DNA from: Albirhodobacter sp048262715
Lineage (GTDB): Bacteria; Pseudomonadota; Alphaproteobacteria; Rhodobacterales; Rhodobacteraceae
NCBI GenBank assembly: GCA_048262715.1
Contig: JBLXEV010000007.1
Location: forward strand, 186,001-250,000
Length of the DNA stretch: 64,000 nt
Direction: 5' to 3'
Below, piece after piece: positions 1 through 7,480 of this stretch. Position numbers and translations under genes: made by a program. The first letter of the stretch is position 1. Each line of letters opens with the position of its first letter. The notes beneath the pieces were generated by a model. It saw nothing but the letters and a program-made list of their open reading frames with translations. It was not told where the DNA came from and did no database searches.

Positions 1-164
1 GTGGGCTGACCTATAATATCCGCCCCGAAGGCGAATCCCATGTCGCAAAAGCCATCGACGGCAGCTTGGGCAATTACTTCGCGCCCTATGCCCGCGTGCA
101 GCTGATGTCGGGCAAAGGCCTGAGCTGGACCTATGATTTCCCGACAGGTGGCGGGCGGATCTGA
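1..164 (+). CDS. C-terminal end of an unidentified protein (5' truncated by window)
   Basis: An open frame enters from the left edge and ends at the TGA at 162-164, giving 53 residues that finish in SWTYDFPTGGGRI. Glycine- and aromatic-rich stretches such as LTYNIRPEGES and NYFAPYARVQL suggest a beta-rich protein, perhaps periplasmic or outer-membrane, but no family is recognised. The frame has the GC-rich third positions of its neighbours, so it is probably coding. It is followed by a GC-rich stem-loop and then yebC, which has its own ribosome-binding site, so the two need not be one operon. Confidence 0.55.
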   Translation, partial: GLTYNIRPEGESHVAKAIDGSLGNYFAPYARVQLMSGKGLSWTYDFPTGGGRI

Positions 165-179
165 ACGCGACCGCTACGG

Positions 180-197
180 CCCCGCTTGCAGGCGGGG
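180..197 (+). terminator. GC stem-loop after the first gene
   Basis: CCCCGC (180-185) pairs with GCGGGG (192-197) around a 6-nt loop, 15 bases after the stop codon of the upstream gene. There is no T-run, so intrinsic termination is uncertain. Confidence 0.35.
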
Positions 198-250
198 GGG
201 GCTCTGGCCTATAGAGGCCCGTAAATTACAATTTTCGATGGAGAAGGCGC

Positions 251-991
251 ATGGCTGGCCACTCAAAATGGGCTAACATCCAACACCGGAAAGGTCGTCA
301 GGATGCGGCGCGCTCGAAACTGTTCTCGAAGCTCGCGAAAGAAATCACCGTTGCCGCGAAGATGGGCGACCCTGATCCTGAAAAGAACCCGCGTCTGCGG
401 TTGGCGGTGAAGGCGGCGAAGGCCGTTTCCTGCCCGAAAGACGTGATCGACCGCGCGATCAAAAAGGCCGTTGGCGGCGATGCAGAAAGCTATACCGAGA
501 TCCGCTATGAGGGCTACGGGATCAACGGCATCGCGGTGATTGTCGAGACGATGACCGATAACGTGAACCGCACCGCCTCGAACGTGCGCTCCTATTTCAC
601 CAAATGCGGTGGCAATATGGGCCAGACCGGCTCGGTGTCGCACGGGTTTGATCGGGTTGGCGAGATCACCTATCCAGTGACTGCTGGCGACGCGGATACC
701 GTGATGATGGCGGCGCTGGAAGCGGGCGCGGATGATGTCGAATCCGATGATGAGGGCCATTACATCTATTGCGCGATGGAAAGCCTCGCAGAGGTCTCCG
801 ACGCGCTGGAGAAAGAACTGGGCGAGTCGACCGAATCCAAGCTGATCTGGAAGCCGCAGGTCACCACCGAAGTGGATCTGGAAACCGCGACCAAGCTGAT
901 GAAGCTGATCGACATGCTGGAAGATGATGATGACGTGCAAACCGTCACCCATAACTTCGACGTGCCGGAAGATGTGGCCGCGCAGCTCTGA
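251..991 (+). CDS. yebC: YebC/PmpR family protein
   Basis: The 246-residue product begins MAGHSKWANIQHRKGRQDA, the hallmark N-terminus of the YebC/PmpR family, and its length is usual for the family. Members are cytoplasmic three-domain proteins described as DNA-binding transcriptional regulators; more recent work links some of them to translation through difficult peptide motifs. The acidic segment near the C-terminus (EDDDDVQTVTHNFD) is also typical. The ATG is preceded by GGAG at about 8 nt. In many proteobacteria yebC sits beside ruvC, but no ruv gene is seen here. Identity is secure from sequence alone; the role in this organism is inference. Confidence 0.95.
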   Translation: MAGHSKWANIQHRKGRQDAARSKLFSKLAKEITVAAKMGDPDPEKNPRLRLAVKAAKAVSCPKDVIDRAIKKAVGGDAESYTEIRYEGYGINGIAVIVETMTDNVNRTASNVRSYFTKCGGNMGQTGSVSHGFDRVGEITYPVTAGDADTVMMAALEAGADDVESDDEGHYIYCAMESLAEVSDALEKELGESTESKLIWKPQVTTEVDLETATKLMKLIDMLEDDDDVQTVTHNFDVPEDVAAQL

Positions 992-1010
992 GCGGATAGG
1001 CGATTTTGGC

Positions 1011-1043
1011 AAAGGGCTCTCCGGTTTCGGGGGGCCTTTTCCT
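1011..1043 (+). terminator. probable yebC terminator
   Basis: AAAGGGC (from 1011) can pair imperfectly with GGCCTTT (ending about 1039), enclosing an inner CTCC/GGGG pairing, and is followed by TTCC. It lies 20 nt after yebC in the gap between convergent genes. Confidence 0.4.
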
Positions 1044-1071
1044 TTGGTGGCCTCCTTTGGCGGCGGGGGAT

Positions 1072-1091
1072 GCCTCCGGCGGGGATATTTA
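1072..1091. repeat. solo arm of the GGGATATTTA repeat family
   Basis: GCCTCCGGCGGGGATATTTA is identical to the 20-bp arm of the palindrome at 3645-3714. The next bases (TGCTCTCTGGAA) match what follows that arm when the larger copy is read from its right end on the minus strand (GGCTCTCTGGAA). Only one arm is present, in the gap between convergent yebC and argP, so this looks like a half element. Confidence 0.75.
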
Positions 1092-1106
1092 TGCTCTCTG
1101 GAATGG

Positions 1107-1985
1107 CTATATCAGCCCCTCGGCGGCGGCCTTGCGGATTGCGGCGGTCAGCGGGGCGAGTGGCGCTTTCATCACCCGCAGGGTCTTCCAATAGAGCGCG
1201 ACATCCAGCGGCTGCGGGGAGAGGGCTTGCAGGCGGCCCGCAGCGAGATCCGCGCGGGCCATCGCCTCGATATTCATCCCCCAGCCCAAACCCGCGCGGG
1301 CGGCCTCCAAAAAGGCCTGCGGCGAGGGCAGGGTATGCGCGGGCAAGGGCGTGTTCATGCCTGTCGCCAGCTTCGCCCATTGCGCCTGCAACCGATCCTT
1401 GGCGTTGAAAATCAGCGAAGGGGCGGTGGCGAGGGCCTGCGCGGTGACGCCTTGCGGGAAATGCTGCGCGATAAACTTTGGGGAGGCGGTCGCGATATAG
1501 CGCAGCCGCCCGAGGGGCAGCGTATCGCAGCCTGCCAAGGGCGCAGGATTGGCGGTCACCGCCGCCCAGACATCGCCGCGCGCGAGCCAATCATCGCAAT
1601 GGTCCTGATCGTCGATCTCCAGATCAAAGAGCGTGCCGGAGGGGGTGGCGGCCAGCGCGGGGATCAGCCAGCTCGCAAGGCTATCGGCATTCACGGCGAT
1701 GCGGATCATCGCAGGGCGGGCCCGTTCCGCGCTTGCCTGCGGCGCGAGGGCGAGATCCTGCTCCAAGAGCCGCACCTGTTCGGCATGGCGCGCGAGGCGC
1801 TGGCCGGTCTCGGTCCCCGTGCAGGGTTGGCCGCGCCGGACCAAGGGTGCCCCGATCCGTTCCTCCAAGCTCTTGATCCGCTGCGAGATCGCCGAGGGCG
1901 TGACGTGGAGCGCATGGGCTGCCTGCTCGAACGATCCCGTGCGCAGGACTTCAGCAAGAGCGATCAGGGCGGGATAGTCGAGCAT
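1107..1985 (-). CDS. argP: LysR family transcriptional regulator ArgP
   Basis: A 292-residue LysR-type regulator. The N-terminal helix-turn-helix (MLDYPALIALAEVLRTGSFE, then AAHALHVTPSAISQRIKSLE) has the form typical of ArgP/LysG, and an effector-binding domain follows. ArgP-type proteins sense lysine or arginine and activate the LysE/ArgO exporter, which is divergently encoded 85 bases away. The ATG at 1985 is preferred over the upstream TTG at 1991. An inverted repeat directly upstream is a candidate operator. The gene converges on yebC across a short gap holding a repeat half-element. Family is certain; the ArgP subfamily follows from sequence and lysE linkage. Confidence 0.9.
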   Translation of the reverse strand: MLDYPALIALAEVLRTGSFEQAAHALHVTPSAISQRIKSLEERIGAPLVRRGQPCTGTETGQRLARHAEQVRLLEQDLALAPQASAERARPAMIRIAVNADSLASWLIPALAATPSGTLFDLEIDDQDHCDDWLARGDVWAAVTANPAPLAGCDTLPLGRLRYIATASPKFIAQHFPQGVTAQALATAPSLIFNAKDRLQAQWAKLATGMNTPLPAHTLPSPQAFLEAARAGLGWGMNIEAMARADLAAGRLQALSPQPLDVALYWKTLRVMKAPLAPLTAAIRKAAAEGLI

Positions 1986-1989
1986 TAGC

Positions 1990-2015
1990 AATCCTTACTT
2001 CAGGTCATCAGGATT
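1990..2015. promoter_or_regulatory. candidate ArgP operator
   Basis: AATCCT (1990-1995) and AGGATT (2010-2015) form an inverted repeat with a 14-nt spacer inside the divergent argP/lysE region, immediately before the argP start. LysR regulators commonly bind such dyads. No ArgP consensus was applied, so this is positional inference. Confidence 0.45.
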
Positions 2016-2070
2016 AATTTGACCATTCCCCGCGAAAACGCGAGAGATTTCGCAACAAACGGGGTGAGAT

Positions 2071-2664
2071 ATGGAATTCTGGATCGGGTTGAAGTTGGCG
2101 CTCTCGCTTATTCTGGTGATCGGGGCGCAGAATGCCTTCGTGCTGCGTCAAGGGGTTTTGCGGCAGCATGTCTTGCCCGTGGTGGCGTTTTGTGCGCTAT
2201 CGGATGCGGCGCTGATCGGCATCGGGGTGATCGGGGCGGGGGCCTTTGCCGCGCAGCCGATGGTGCAGGCGGCGCTGCGCTGGGGCGGGGTGGCTTTCCT
2301 GACATGGTACGGTGCGCGCGCCGCACTTAGCGCTTGGCGCGGCAGCGAGGCCATGGCCCTCGGCGGCGGGGCGGCCCTGCCGCTCGGGCAGGTGCTCGCG
2401 ACGCTGGCAGGGCTGACATGGCTCAATCCGCATGTCTGGCTTGATACCGTGGTGTTGATCGGTGCGGTGTCGGCGCAATTCGCAAAACCTTGGCTGTTCG
2501 GGGTCGGGGCGGCCTGCGGATCGGTGCTGTTTTTCACCGCTCTGGGATATGGCGCGCGCTATCTCGCGCCGGTCTTCGCGCGGCCGCGCGCGTGGCAGAT
2601 CCTTGATCTAGGGGTGGCGCTGTTGATGTGGTCGGTCGCAGCTAGGCTGGCATGGGGCGGGTGA
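2071..2664 (+). CDS. lysE: LysE/ArgO family amino acid exporter
   Basis: A 197-residue inner-membrane protein beginning MEFWIGLKLALSLILVIGAQ, with the conserved IGAQNAFVLRQG segment of LysE/ArgO basic-amino-acid exporters and a second family block around LAGLTWLNPHVWLDTVVLIG. About six hydrophobic segments fit the family topology. It exports excess lysine or arginine and is expected to be switched on by the divergent ArgP regulator. The ATG at 2071 follows the purine-rich GGGGTGAG. The choice between lysine and arginine cannot be read from sequence. Confidence 0.93.
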   Translation: MEFWIGLKLALSLILVIGAQNAFVLRQGVLRQHVLPVVAFCALSDAALIGIGVIGAGAFAAQPMVQAALRWGGVAFLTWYGARAALSAWRGSEAMALGGGAALPLGQVLATLAGLTWLNPHVWLDTVVLIGAVSAQFAKPWLFGVGAACGSVLFFTALGYGARYLAPVFARPRAWQILDLGVALLMWSVAARLAWGG

Positions 2665-2728
2665 CGCGCTCTGTATCGGATACAATCGCAGGGTTGCGAG
2701 GCCCGACGGATTGGTCTCAGGTGCGGTC

Positions 2729-3631
2729 ATGGAAAAACCTGCTCAACGCCCCGTCCTTGGCGTCCTTTGGATGCTCGCCACTGGCCTCTCCTTTGTTGCG
2801 GTCAACGGGATCGTGCGCTGGTTGGGAAATGATCTGCCTGCGGTGCAAAGCGCCTTTATCCGCTTCGCCGCAGGGCTGTTATTCCTGATGCCTGCGCTGA
2901 TCGGGGTGATGCGACGCGGTCTGCCGGAGGGCTCGTTCAAGATCTTCGCGCTGCGCGGCGCGCTGCATACGATGGCGGTGGGGCTGTGGTTCTTCGCGAT
3001 GGCGCGGATCCCGATCGCGGAGGTGACGGCGATTGGCTATATCAACCCGATCATCGTGACCCTCGGCGCCGCGTTTTTGTTCGGCGAGCGCTTAGCACTG
3101 CGCAGGATTATGGCGATTTGCGTGGCGATCCTCGGCGCGCTGATCGTGCTGCGCCCCGGCTTGCGAGAGTTGTCGGCGGGCCACGGCGCGCAGCTCGGCG
3201 CGGCGGTGATCTTCGGGCTGAGCTATCTGATTGCCAAACGCTTGTCCGAGATTGCGCCGGCGGGGGTTGTCGTGGCGATGATGTCCCTGATGGTGACCCT
3301 CTTCCTTGCCCCCTTCGCGCTGGCGGTCTGGGTTCCGGTGACGCTCATTCAGGTGGCGGCCCTCGCGCTGGTCGCGGTCTTCGCAACGGCGGGGCATTAC
3401 TTCATGACACGTGCTTTCGCCTGCGCCCCTATGACGGTGACCCAACCCGTGACCTTCCTGCAGCTCGTCTGGGCGACGCTGCTGGGATCGCTGATGTTTG
3501 GCGAGGCGGTGGATCCCTATGTGCTTTTGGGCGGCGCGATCATCATCGGCGCGATCAGCTATATGACATGGCGCGAGGCGCAGCTGAACCGCCGCGGTGT
3601 GACGCCAGTGGCAGGGGCCACCAAGATCTGA
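2729..3631 (+). CDS. EamA/DMT family transporter
   Basis: A 300-residue integral membrane protein with ten predicted helices arranged as two EamA repeats. The N-terminal copy contains PAVQSAFIRFAAGLLFL and EVTAIGYINPIIVTLGAAF; the C-terminal copy contains PMTVTQPVTFLQLVWATLLG. Such drug/metabolite transporters are inner-membrane exporters or permeases for amino acids, purines and other small metabolites; the substrate is not deducible. A TTG 18 nt upstream is in frame, but the ATG at 2729 starts the MEKPAQRPVLGVLWML segment expected of the family. It follows lysE by 64 nt and converges with the choline transporter operon across a palindromic repeat. Confidence 0.88.
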   Translation: MEKPAQRPVLGVLWMLATGLSFVAVNGIVRWLGNDLPAVQSAFIRFAAGLLFLMPALIGVMRRGLPEGSFKIFALRGALHTMAVGLWFFAMARIPIAEVTAIGYINPIIVTLGAAFLFGERLALRRIMAICVAILGALIVLRPGLRELSAGHGAQLGAAVIFGLSYLIAKRLSEIAPAGVVVAMMSLMVTLFLAPFALAVWVPVTLIQVAALALVAVFATAGHYFMTRAFACAPMTVTQPVTFLQLVWATLLGSLMFGEAVDPYVLLGGAIIIGAISYMTWREAQLNRRGVTPVAGATKI

Positions 3632-3644
3632 GGGAAAAGAAAGA

Positions 3645-3714
3645 GCCTCCGGCGGGGATATTTAAACTCAGTGGAAACGCATTTCCAGAGAGCCTAAATA
3701 TCCCCGCCGGAGGC
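3645..3714. repeat. long palindromic repeat (GGGATATTTA family), bidirectional terminator candidate
   Basis: Arms of 20 bp (3645-3664 and 3695-3714) are perfect inverted copies, GCCTCCGGCGGGGATATTTA and its complement. The 30-nt centre holds a second hairpin, TGGAAA (3672-3677) with TTTCCA (3682-3687). It lies between the convergent EamA gene and choV, a natural place for a shared terminator. The same arm occurs alone at 1072-1091, and related elements lie near 29.5 and 43.7 kb. Confidence 0.85.
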
Positions 3715-3724
3715 AAGACGTGTG

Positions 3725-4807
3725 TCACCCGCGCGGGTCGATCAGTTTCGAGATGACGCTTTCGCGGGTGATCTTGGTGCCATTTGACAGGGCCACTTCG
3801 GGATATTGGGTCAATAGCTCCATCACCTCGCGCACGGGCGTGCTATCGGGCACATGCGGCACCGCGTGATCGGCGCGCCCGGGGACGGCGAGATCGGTCG
3901 CGGTGAGCACGCCCAGCGGGTTCATATGCGCGACGAAATCGGCGACATAATCATTCGCAGGATTGGCGATAATGTCGCGCGCGGTGCCAAGCTGCACCAT
4001 CCGCCCGCCTTCCATCAGCGCGATCCGGTTGCCGAGTTTGAACGCCTCATCGAGGTCATGGCTGACGAAGATGATCGTGCGTTTGAGCTTTTGTTGCAGC
4101 TCCAGAAGCTCATCTTGCAGCCTTGCGCGGATCAGCGGATCGAGGGCGGAGAAGGGCTCGTCCATCAGCAAGATCGGCGCGTCGGTCGCGAAGGCGCGGG
4201 CGAGGCCCACGCGTTGCTGCATCCCGCCTGAGAGTTCCGACACTTTGCGATCCGCCCAATTCGAGAGGCCCACGAGCGCGAGCTGATCCTCGACGCAGGT
4301 GCGGCGCTCCGCTGCCGGCATTCCCGCCAACTCCAGCCCGAGCCCGACATTCTCGCGCACCGAGCGCCACGGCAGGAGGCCGAATTGCTGGAACACCATT
4401 GCCACGCGCTTTTGCCGGATCTGCCGCAGGGTGGCGGGGGGGGCATTGGTCACATCGACCAAGCCTTCCCCGTCTGACACCCGCACCCGCCCGCGCACGA
4501 CCGGATTGAGGCCGTTCACCGCGCGCAGCAAGGTCGATTTCCCCGAGCCCGATAGCCCCATCAGAACGAGGATCTCCCCCTCGGCGACGGTGAGCGAGCA
4601 GTTGTGCACGCCGAGCGTTTGGCCGGTTTTCGCGCGCACATCTGCACGGCTTGCCCCTTCATCGAGCATGGCCAGTGACGATTTTGGCTTCTCGCCAAAG
4701 ATGATCGAGACATTGTCGAATTCGACAGCCGTTTTGGGGGCCGTATTCGGGGCGGTTGGCGCTGTCGCCTGAGCGCTCTCTTGGGGCGTTGTCATACTGT
4801 CACTCAT
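3725..4807 (-). CDS. choV: choline/betaine ABC transporter ATP-binding protein
   Basis: A 360-residue ATPase of the glycine betaine/proline/choline importer type. It shows Walker A GLSGSGKST, the signature LSGGMQQRVGLARAFA, Walker B ILLMDEPFSALDP and the switch His in IIFVSHDLDEAFKLG. A C-terminal extension after about residue 290 resembles the regulatory CBS-like tail of OpuAA/ProV proteins. The start overlaps the choW stop by 4 nt, so the two are translationally coupled in the order choX-choW-choV. The bet operon next door supports choline as the substrate. A poorly conserved, Ala/Pro/Thr-rich stretch of about 30 residues precedes the ATPase domain. Confidence 0.93.
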   Translation of the reverse strand: MSDSMTTPQESAQATAPTAPNTAPKTAVEFDNVSIIFGEKPKSSLAMLDEGASRADVRAKTGQTLGVHNCSLTVAEGEILVLMGLSGSGKSTLLRAVNGLNPVVRGRVRVSDGEGLVDVTNAPPATLRQIRQKRVAMVFQQFGLLPWRSVRENVGLGLELAGMPAAERRTCVEDQLALVGLSNWADRKVSELSGGMQQRVGLARAFATDAPILLMDEPFSALDPLIRARLQDELLELQQKLKRTIIFVSHDLDEAFKLGNRIALMEGGRMVQLGTARDIIANPANDYVADFVAHMNPLGVLTATDLAVPGRADHAVPHVPDSTPVREVMELLTQYPEVALSNGTKITRESVISKLIDPRG

Positions 4808-5637
4808 TTGCTTTTCCCCATCCGCAACATGCGATCCAGAATGATCGCGACCACAACGATGATCATGCCGGATTCAAACCCGAGCGCGGTATTGACCGTG
4901 TTCAGCGCCCGCACCACCGGAACGCCCAAGCCATTCGCGCCCACCAGCGCGGCGATCACCACCATCGAGAGCGAGAGCATGATGGCTTGGTTCAGCCCTG
5001 CCATGATTTGCGGCAGCGCATAGGGGAGCTCCACCTTCCAGAGCACTTGGCTCGGGGTTGCGCCAAAGGCGGTGGCGGCCTCCAGAAGCGCGGGCGGGGT
5101 GGAGGAGATGCCCAGATGGGTCAGCCGGATCGGGGCGGGAACGACGAAGATCACCGTGGCGATGAGGCCTGGCACCATGCCAAGGCCGAAAAACACAATC
5201 GCGGGGATCAGATAAACGAAGGTGGGGAGGGTCTGCATCAGATCCAGCACCGGCTGCATCACCGCATAGAGCTTCGGGCGATGCGCAACGGCGATGCCGA
5301 TGGGCACCCCGATCGACATCACAATCAGACAGGCCGAGAGCACCAGCGTCAGGCTCTCGGTGGTGTTCTTCCAATAGCCTTGGTTGAGGATGAACAAGAA
5401 CCCGAGCGCGACGAGCAGCGCGGTTTTCCAATTGCGTTGCAGCGCGTAAGTCAGCCCGACAAACGCGGCCACGATCACCAGCGGATGCGGGGTTTGCAGG
5501 ACCCAAAGGATCGCGTCGATCATCAGCTCCATGAATCTCGAGATCGCGTCGAAAACGCCTTTGCCGTGGTGTTGTAGCCAATCGAAGATCGTCGCCGCAG
5601 TCTTGCCGACTGGGATCTTCGTGGTGAGCCATTCCAT
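4804..5637 (-). CDS. choW: choline/betaine ABC transporter permease
   Basis: A 277-residue ProW/ChoW-type permease with an amphipathic N-terminus, about six membrane segments and the ABC-coupling loop EAATAFGATPSQVLWKVELP (EAA motif). The family stretch LDLMQTLPTFVYLIPAIVFF is present. Together with ChoX and ChoV it forms the inner-membrane channel for choline or related quaternary amines. It ends inside the choV start codon region (4-nt overlap). A 219-nt gap containing a strong terminator-like hairpin separates it from choX, so choW and choV probably depend on readthrough from the choX promoter. Confidence 0.93.
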   Translation of the reverse strand: MEWLTTKIPVGKTAATIFDWLQHHGKGVFDAISRFMELMIDAILWVLQTPHPLVIVAAFVGLTYALQRNWKTALLVALGFLFILNQGYWKNTTESLTLVLSACLIVMSIGVPIGIAVAHRPKLYAVMQPVLDLMQTLPTFVYLIPAIVFFGLGMVPGLIATVIFVVPAPIRLTHLGISSTPPALLEAATAFGATPSQVLWKVELPYALPQIMAGLNQAIMLSLSMVVIAALVGANGLGVPVVRALNTVNTALGFESGMIIVVVAIILDRMLRMGKSK

Positions 5638-5819
5638 TTGAAATTTCCCCTTTTGCAGCCGCTTCGGGCGGCTTTTATACTGGATCGTTCTCTTGGTGGC
5701 GGGCCCTCGGGGCTGCGGTTTCGCAAGGCGAGGAGGGCGCCAACGCGCCCGCCGGACCTCTTGCGTCGAGCCTTATAAGAAAGGTCCCGGGCGGCCAGAT
5801 CTCAGGCGGACACGCATTG

Positions 5820-5849
5820 AAAAACCCCCGACATGCGCCATGCCGGGGG
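5820..5849 (-). terminator. terminator-like hairpin between choX and choW
   Basis: On the minus strand CCCCCGGCATG pairs with CATGTCGGGGG (one G-T pair, 3-nt loop) and is followed by TTTTT. It sits just after the choX stop but before choW, so it should partly stop transcription. That would give more binding protein than permease and ATPase. Confidence 0.8.
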
Positions 5850-5856
5850 AGAGGTC

Positions 5857-6771
5857 TTAGAGGCCGAGTTCGGATTTTACGGCCGCGAGCCCGTCACCGC
5901 CATCTTTGGTGGTCACACCTTCGAGCCAAGGGTCAACCGTGGCCGGATTCGCTTTGAGCCAAGCGAGCACTGCGGCATCGGGCTCTTCGTTGTCATCGAG
6001 GATGTTCCCCATGATCTGGTTTTCCATCTCGAGGGTGAACTTCTGATTGGTCAGAAGTTTCGCGACATTCGGGCAGTCTTCCGCGAAGCCTTTGCGGGTG
6101 ATCGTGTTGACCACGCCTTCGCCGCCGAAGAAGTCCTCACCGCCGGGCAGGTATTTCAGCTCGAAATTGGCATTCATCGGATGCGGCGCCCAGCCGAGGA
6201 AGACAACAGCCTCTTGGTTCGGATAGAGGCGGCGGACCTGCGCGAGCATGCCTTGCTCGGAGCTTTCCACGACTTCCATGCCCTCAAACGCTTTGCCCGC
6301 TTCGGTGAGCGAGATCAGATAGCCATTGCCCTCATTGCCCGGCTCGATGCCATAGATCTTGCCGTCGAGCTCATCCTTGAATTTCGCAACATCGGCAAAG
6401 CTTTGCAGGCCCTTGTCCCACAGGTATTTCGGCACGGCGAGGGTGTATTGCGTGCCCTTGAGGTTCTCGTTGAGAAGCACGGCGGAGCCATTGTCGAGAT
6501 AGGGCTTAATCGCGCCTTCTTGCGCGGGCATCCAGTTGCCCAAGAACACATCCACATCGCCCGCTTCAATCGAGGCGAAGGTGACGGGGACGGAGAGGAT
6601 CTTCACGTCGATATCATAGCCGAGTGCGGCGAGCACTTGCTTGGTCGCGGAAGTGGTGACGGTGATATCCGTCCAACCGACATCGGAGAAGGTCACTTTG
6701 GAGCACTCGGCCTGCGCCGCCCCTGCGGCGGCGATCAGAGCGAGGGCGGAGATTGTGGTTTTGAGCTTCAT
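5857..6771 (-). CDS. choX: choline ABC transporter periplasmic binding protein
   Basis: A 304-residue precursor with a clear signal peptide (MKLKTTISALALIAAAGAAQA) cleaved before ECSKVTF. The mature protein has the ChoX/ProX fold markers: GWTDI (Trp33, Asp35 of the precursor), VDVFLGNWMPAQ and VVFLGWAPHPMN. The tryptophans are those expected to build the aromatic box that holds the trimethylammonium group of choline. The ATG at 6771 is chosen because it begins the signal peptide; the longer upstream frame is not coding-like. It is first in choX-choW-choV and diverges from betI across 121 nt with two palindromes, so BetI control is likely. Confidence 0.93.
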   Translation of the reverse strand: MKLKTTISALALIAAAGAAQAECSKVTFSDVGWTDITVTTSATKQVLAALGYDIDVKILSVPVTFASIEAGDVDVFLGNWMPAQEGAIKPYLDNGSAVLLNENLKGTQYTLAVPKYLWDKGLQSFADVAKFKDELDGKIYGIEPGNEGNGYLISLTEAGKAFEGMEVVESSEQGMLAQVRRLYPNQEAVVFLGWAPHPMNANFELKYLPGGEDFFGGEGVVNTITRKGFAEDCPNVAKLLTNQKFTLEMENQIMGNILDDNEEPDAAVLAWLKANPATVDPWLEGVTTKDGGDGLAAVKSELGL

Positions 6772-6830
6772 AGTCTTTGGCACTCCCTGTGCTGTCATCG
6801 GGGGCATTGGCCGTGAGGCTTGCCGATTTG

Positions 6831-6850
6831 TTGATTGACGAGTCAATAAA
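6831..6850. promoter_or_regulatory. BetI-box-like operator
   Basis: ATTGAC-GA-GTCAAT is a perfect 6+6 dyad at 6834-6847, extended by TT and AA outside one unpaired base on each side. It resembles the BetI operators of other proteobacteria as I recall them (TTGATTGAACGTTCAAT type). It lies between divergent choX and betI, where choline-relieved repression of both operons would be expected. Confidence 0.7.
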
Positions 6851-6869
6851 CTCATCTCACAATGAGTTT
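6848..6869. promoter_or_regulatory. second inverted repeat in the choX/betI region
   Basis: AAACTCAT (6848-6855) and ATGAGTTT (6862-6869) are perfect complements around CTCACA. The element abuts the BetI-like dyad and ends 23 nt before the betI start. It could be a second BetI site or the site of another regulator. On RNA it would place a hairpin in the betI leader. Confidence 0.55.
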
Positions 6870-6892
6870 TGCAACCATTTTTTGGAATTATC

Positions 6893-7480
6893 ATGGCAAG
6901 GCCCAAGGCAGAACCCCTCCGGCGGGAAGAGATTGTGAAGGCGACCGTGCTCGAAATCGGGCGGCGTGGTTCGTTGGAAGTCACCGTCGCGCAAATCGCG
7001 CAACGTGCTGGGGTTTCTTCTGCTTTGGCGCATCATTACTTCGGCTCGAAGGAGCAGATTTTCGTCGCAACCATGCGCCATGTGATGTCGCTTTTCGGCT
7101 CGGAGGTGCGCATCGCTTTGGCGCAGGTGACGACGCCGCATGCGCGGGTGAAAGCCATCATCGAGGCCAGTTTTGCCCCCGAATCATTCCGCCCCGAGGT
7201 GGTTTCGGCATGGCTGAATTTCTATGTTCTGGCCCAGACGGAGCCGGAAGCCCGCCGCCTGCTGAACATTTATCATCGCCGTGTGAATGCCAATCTGCTG
7301 CATGCGCTGCGCCCGATTGCGGGGCCGCGTGCGCCCAGCGTGGCGCAGGCTTTGGGCGCGTTGATTGATGGGGTGTATCTGCGCGCTGCGTTGAAATCCG
7401 GCCCCTATGGATTGGACCGCGAGGCCGCCATCGCCCTCATCCTCGATACCTTTAGCCGTGAAATCGGAGAGACAGTTTGA
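6893..7480 (+). CDS. betI: TetR-type choline-responsive repressor
   Basis: A 195-residue TetR-family protein, the usual BetI length. The N-terminus MARPKAEPLRREEIVKATV leads into the helix-turn-helix VAQIAQRAGVSSALAHHYFG, close to BetI proteins that repress bet genes until choline is present. The ATG at 6893 gives this conserved start, whereas an in-frame TTG 24 nt upstream lies inside the palindrome. Its stop (TGA, 7478-7480) overlaps the TTG start of betC. As first gene of betI-betC-betB-betA beside palindromic operators, it most likely controls its own operon and divergent choXWV. Confidence 0.94.
   Translation: MARPKAEPLRREEIVKATVLEIGRRGSLEVTVAQIAQRAGVSSALAHHYFGSKEQIFVATMRHVMSLFGSEVRIALAQVTTPHARVKAIIEASFAPESFRPEVVSAWLNFYVLAQTEPEARRLLNIYHRRVNANLLHALRPIAGPRAPSVAQALGALIDGVYLRAALKSGPYGLDREAAIALILDTFSREIGETV

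Noticed and set aside
924..1988. Plus-strand frame across the end of yebC and opposite argP
   Set aside because: It runs through the yebC stop region and the repeat half-element, and is a shadow of the LysR gene.
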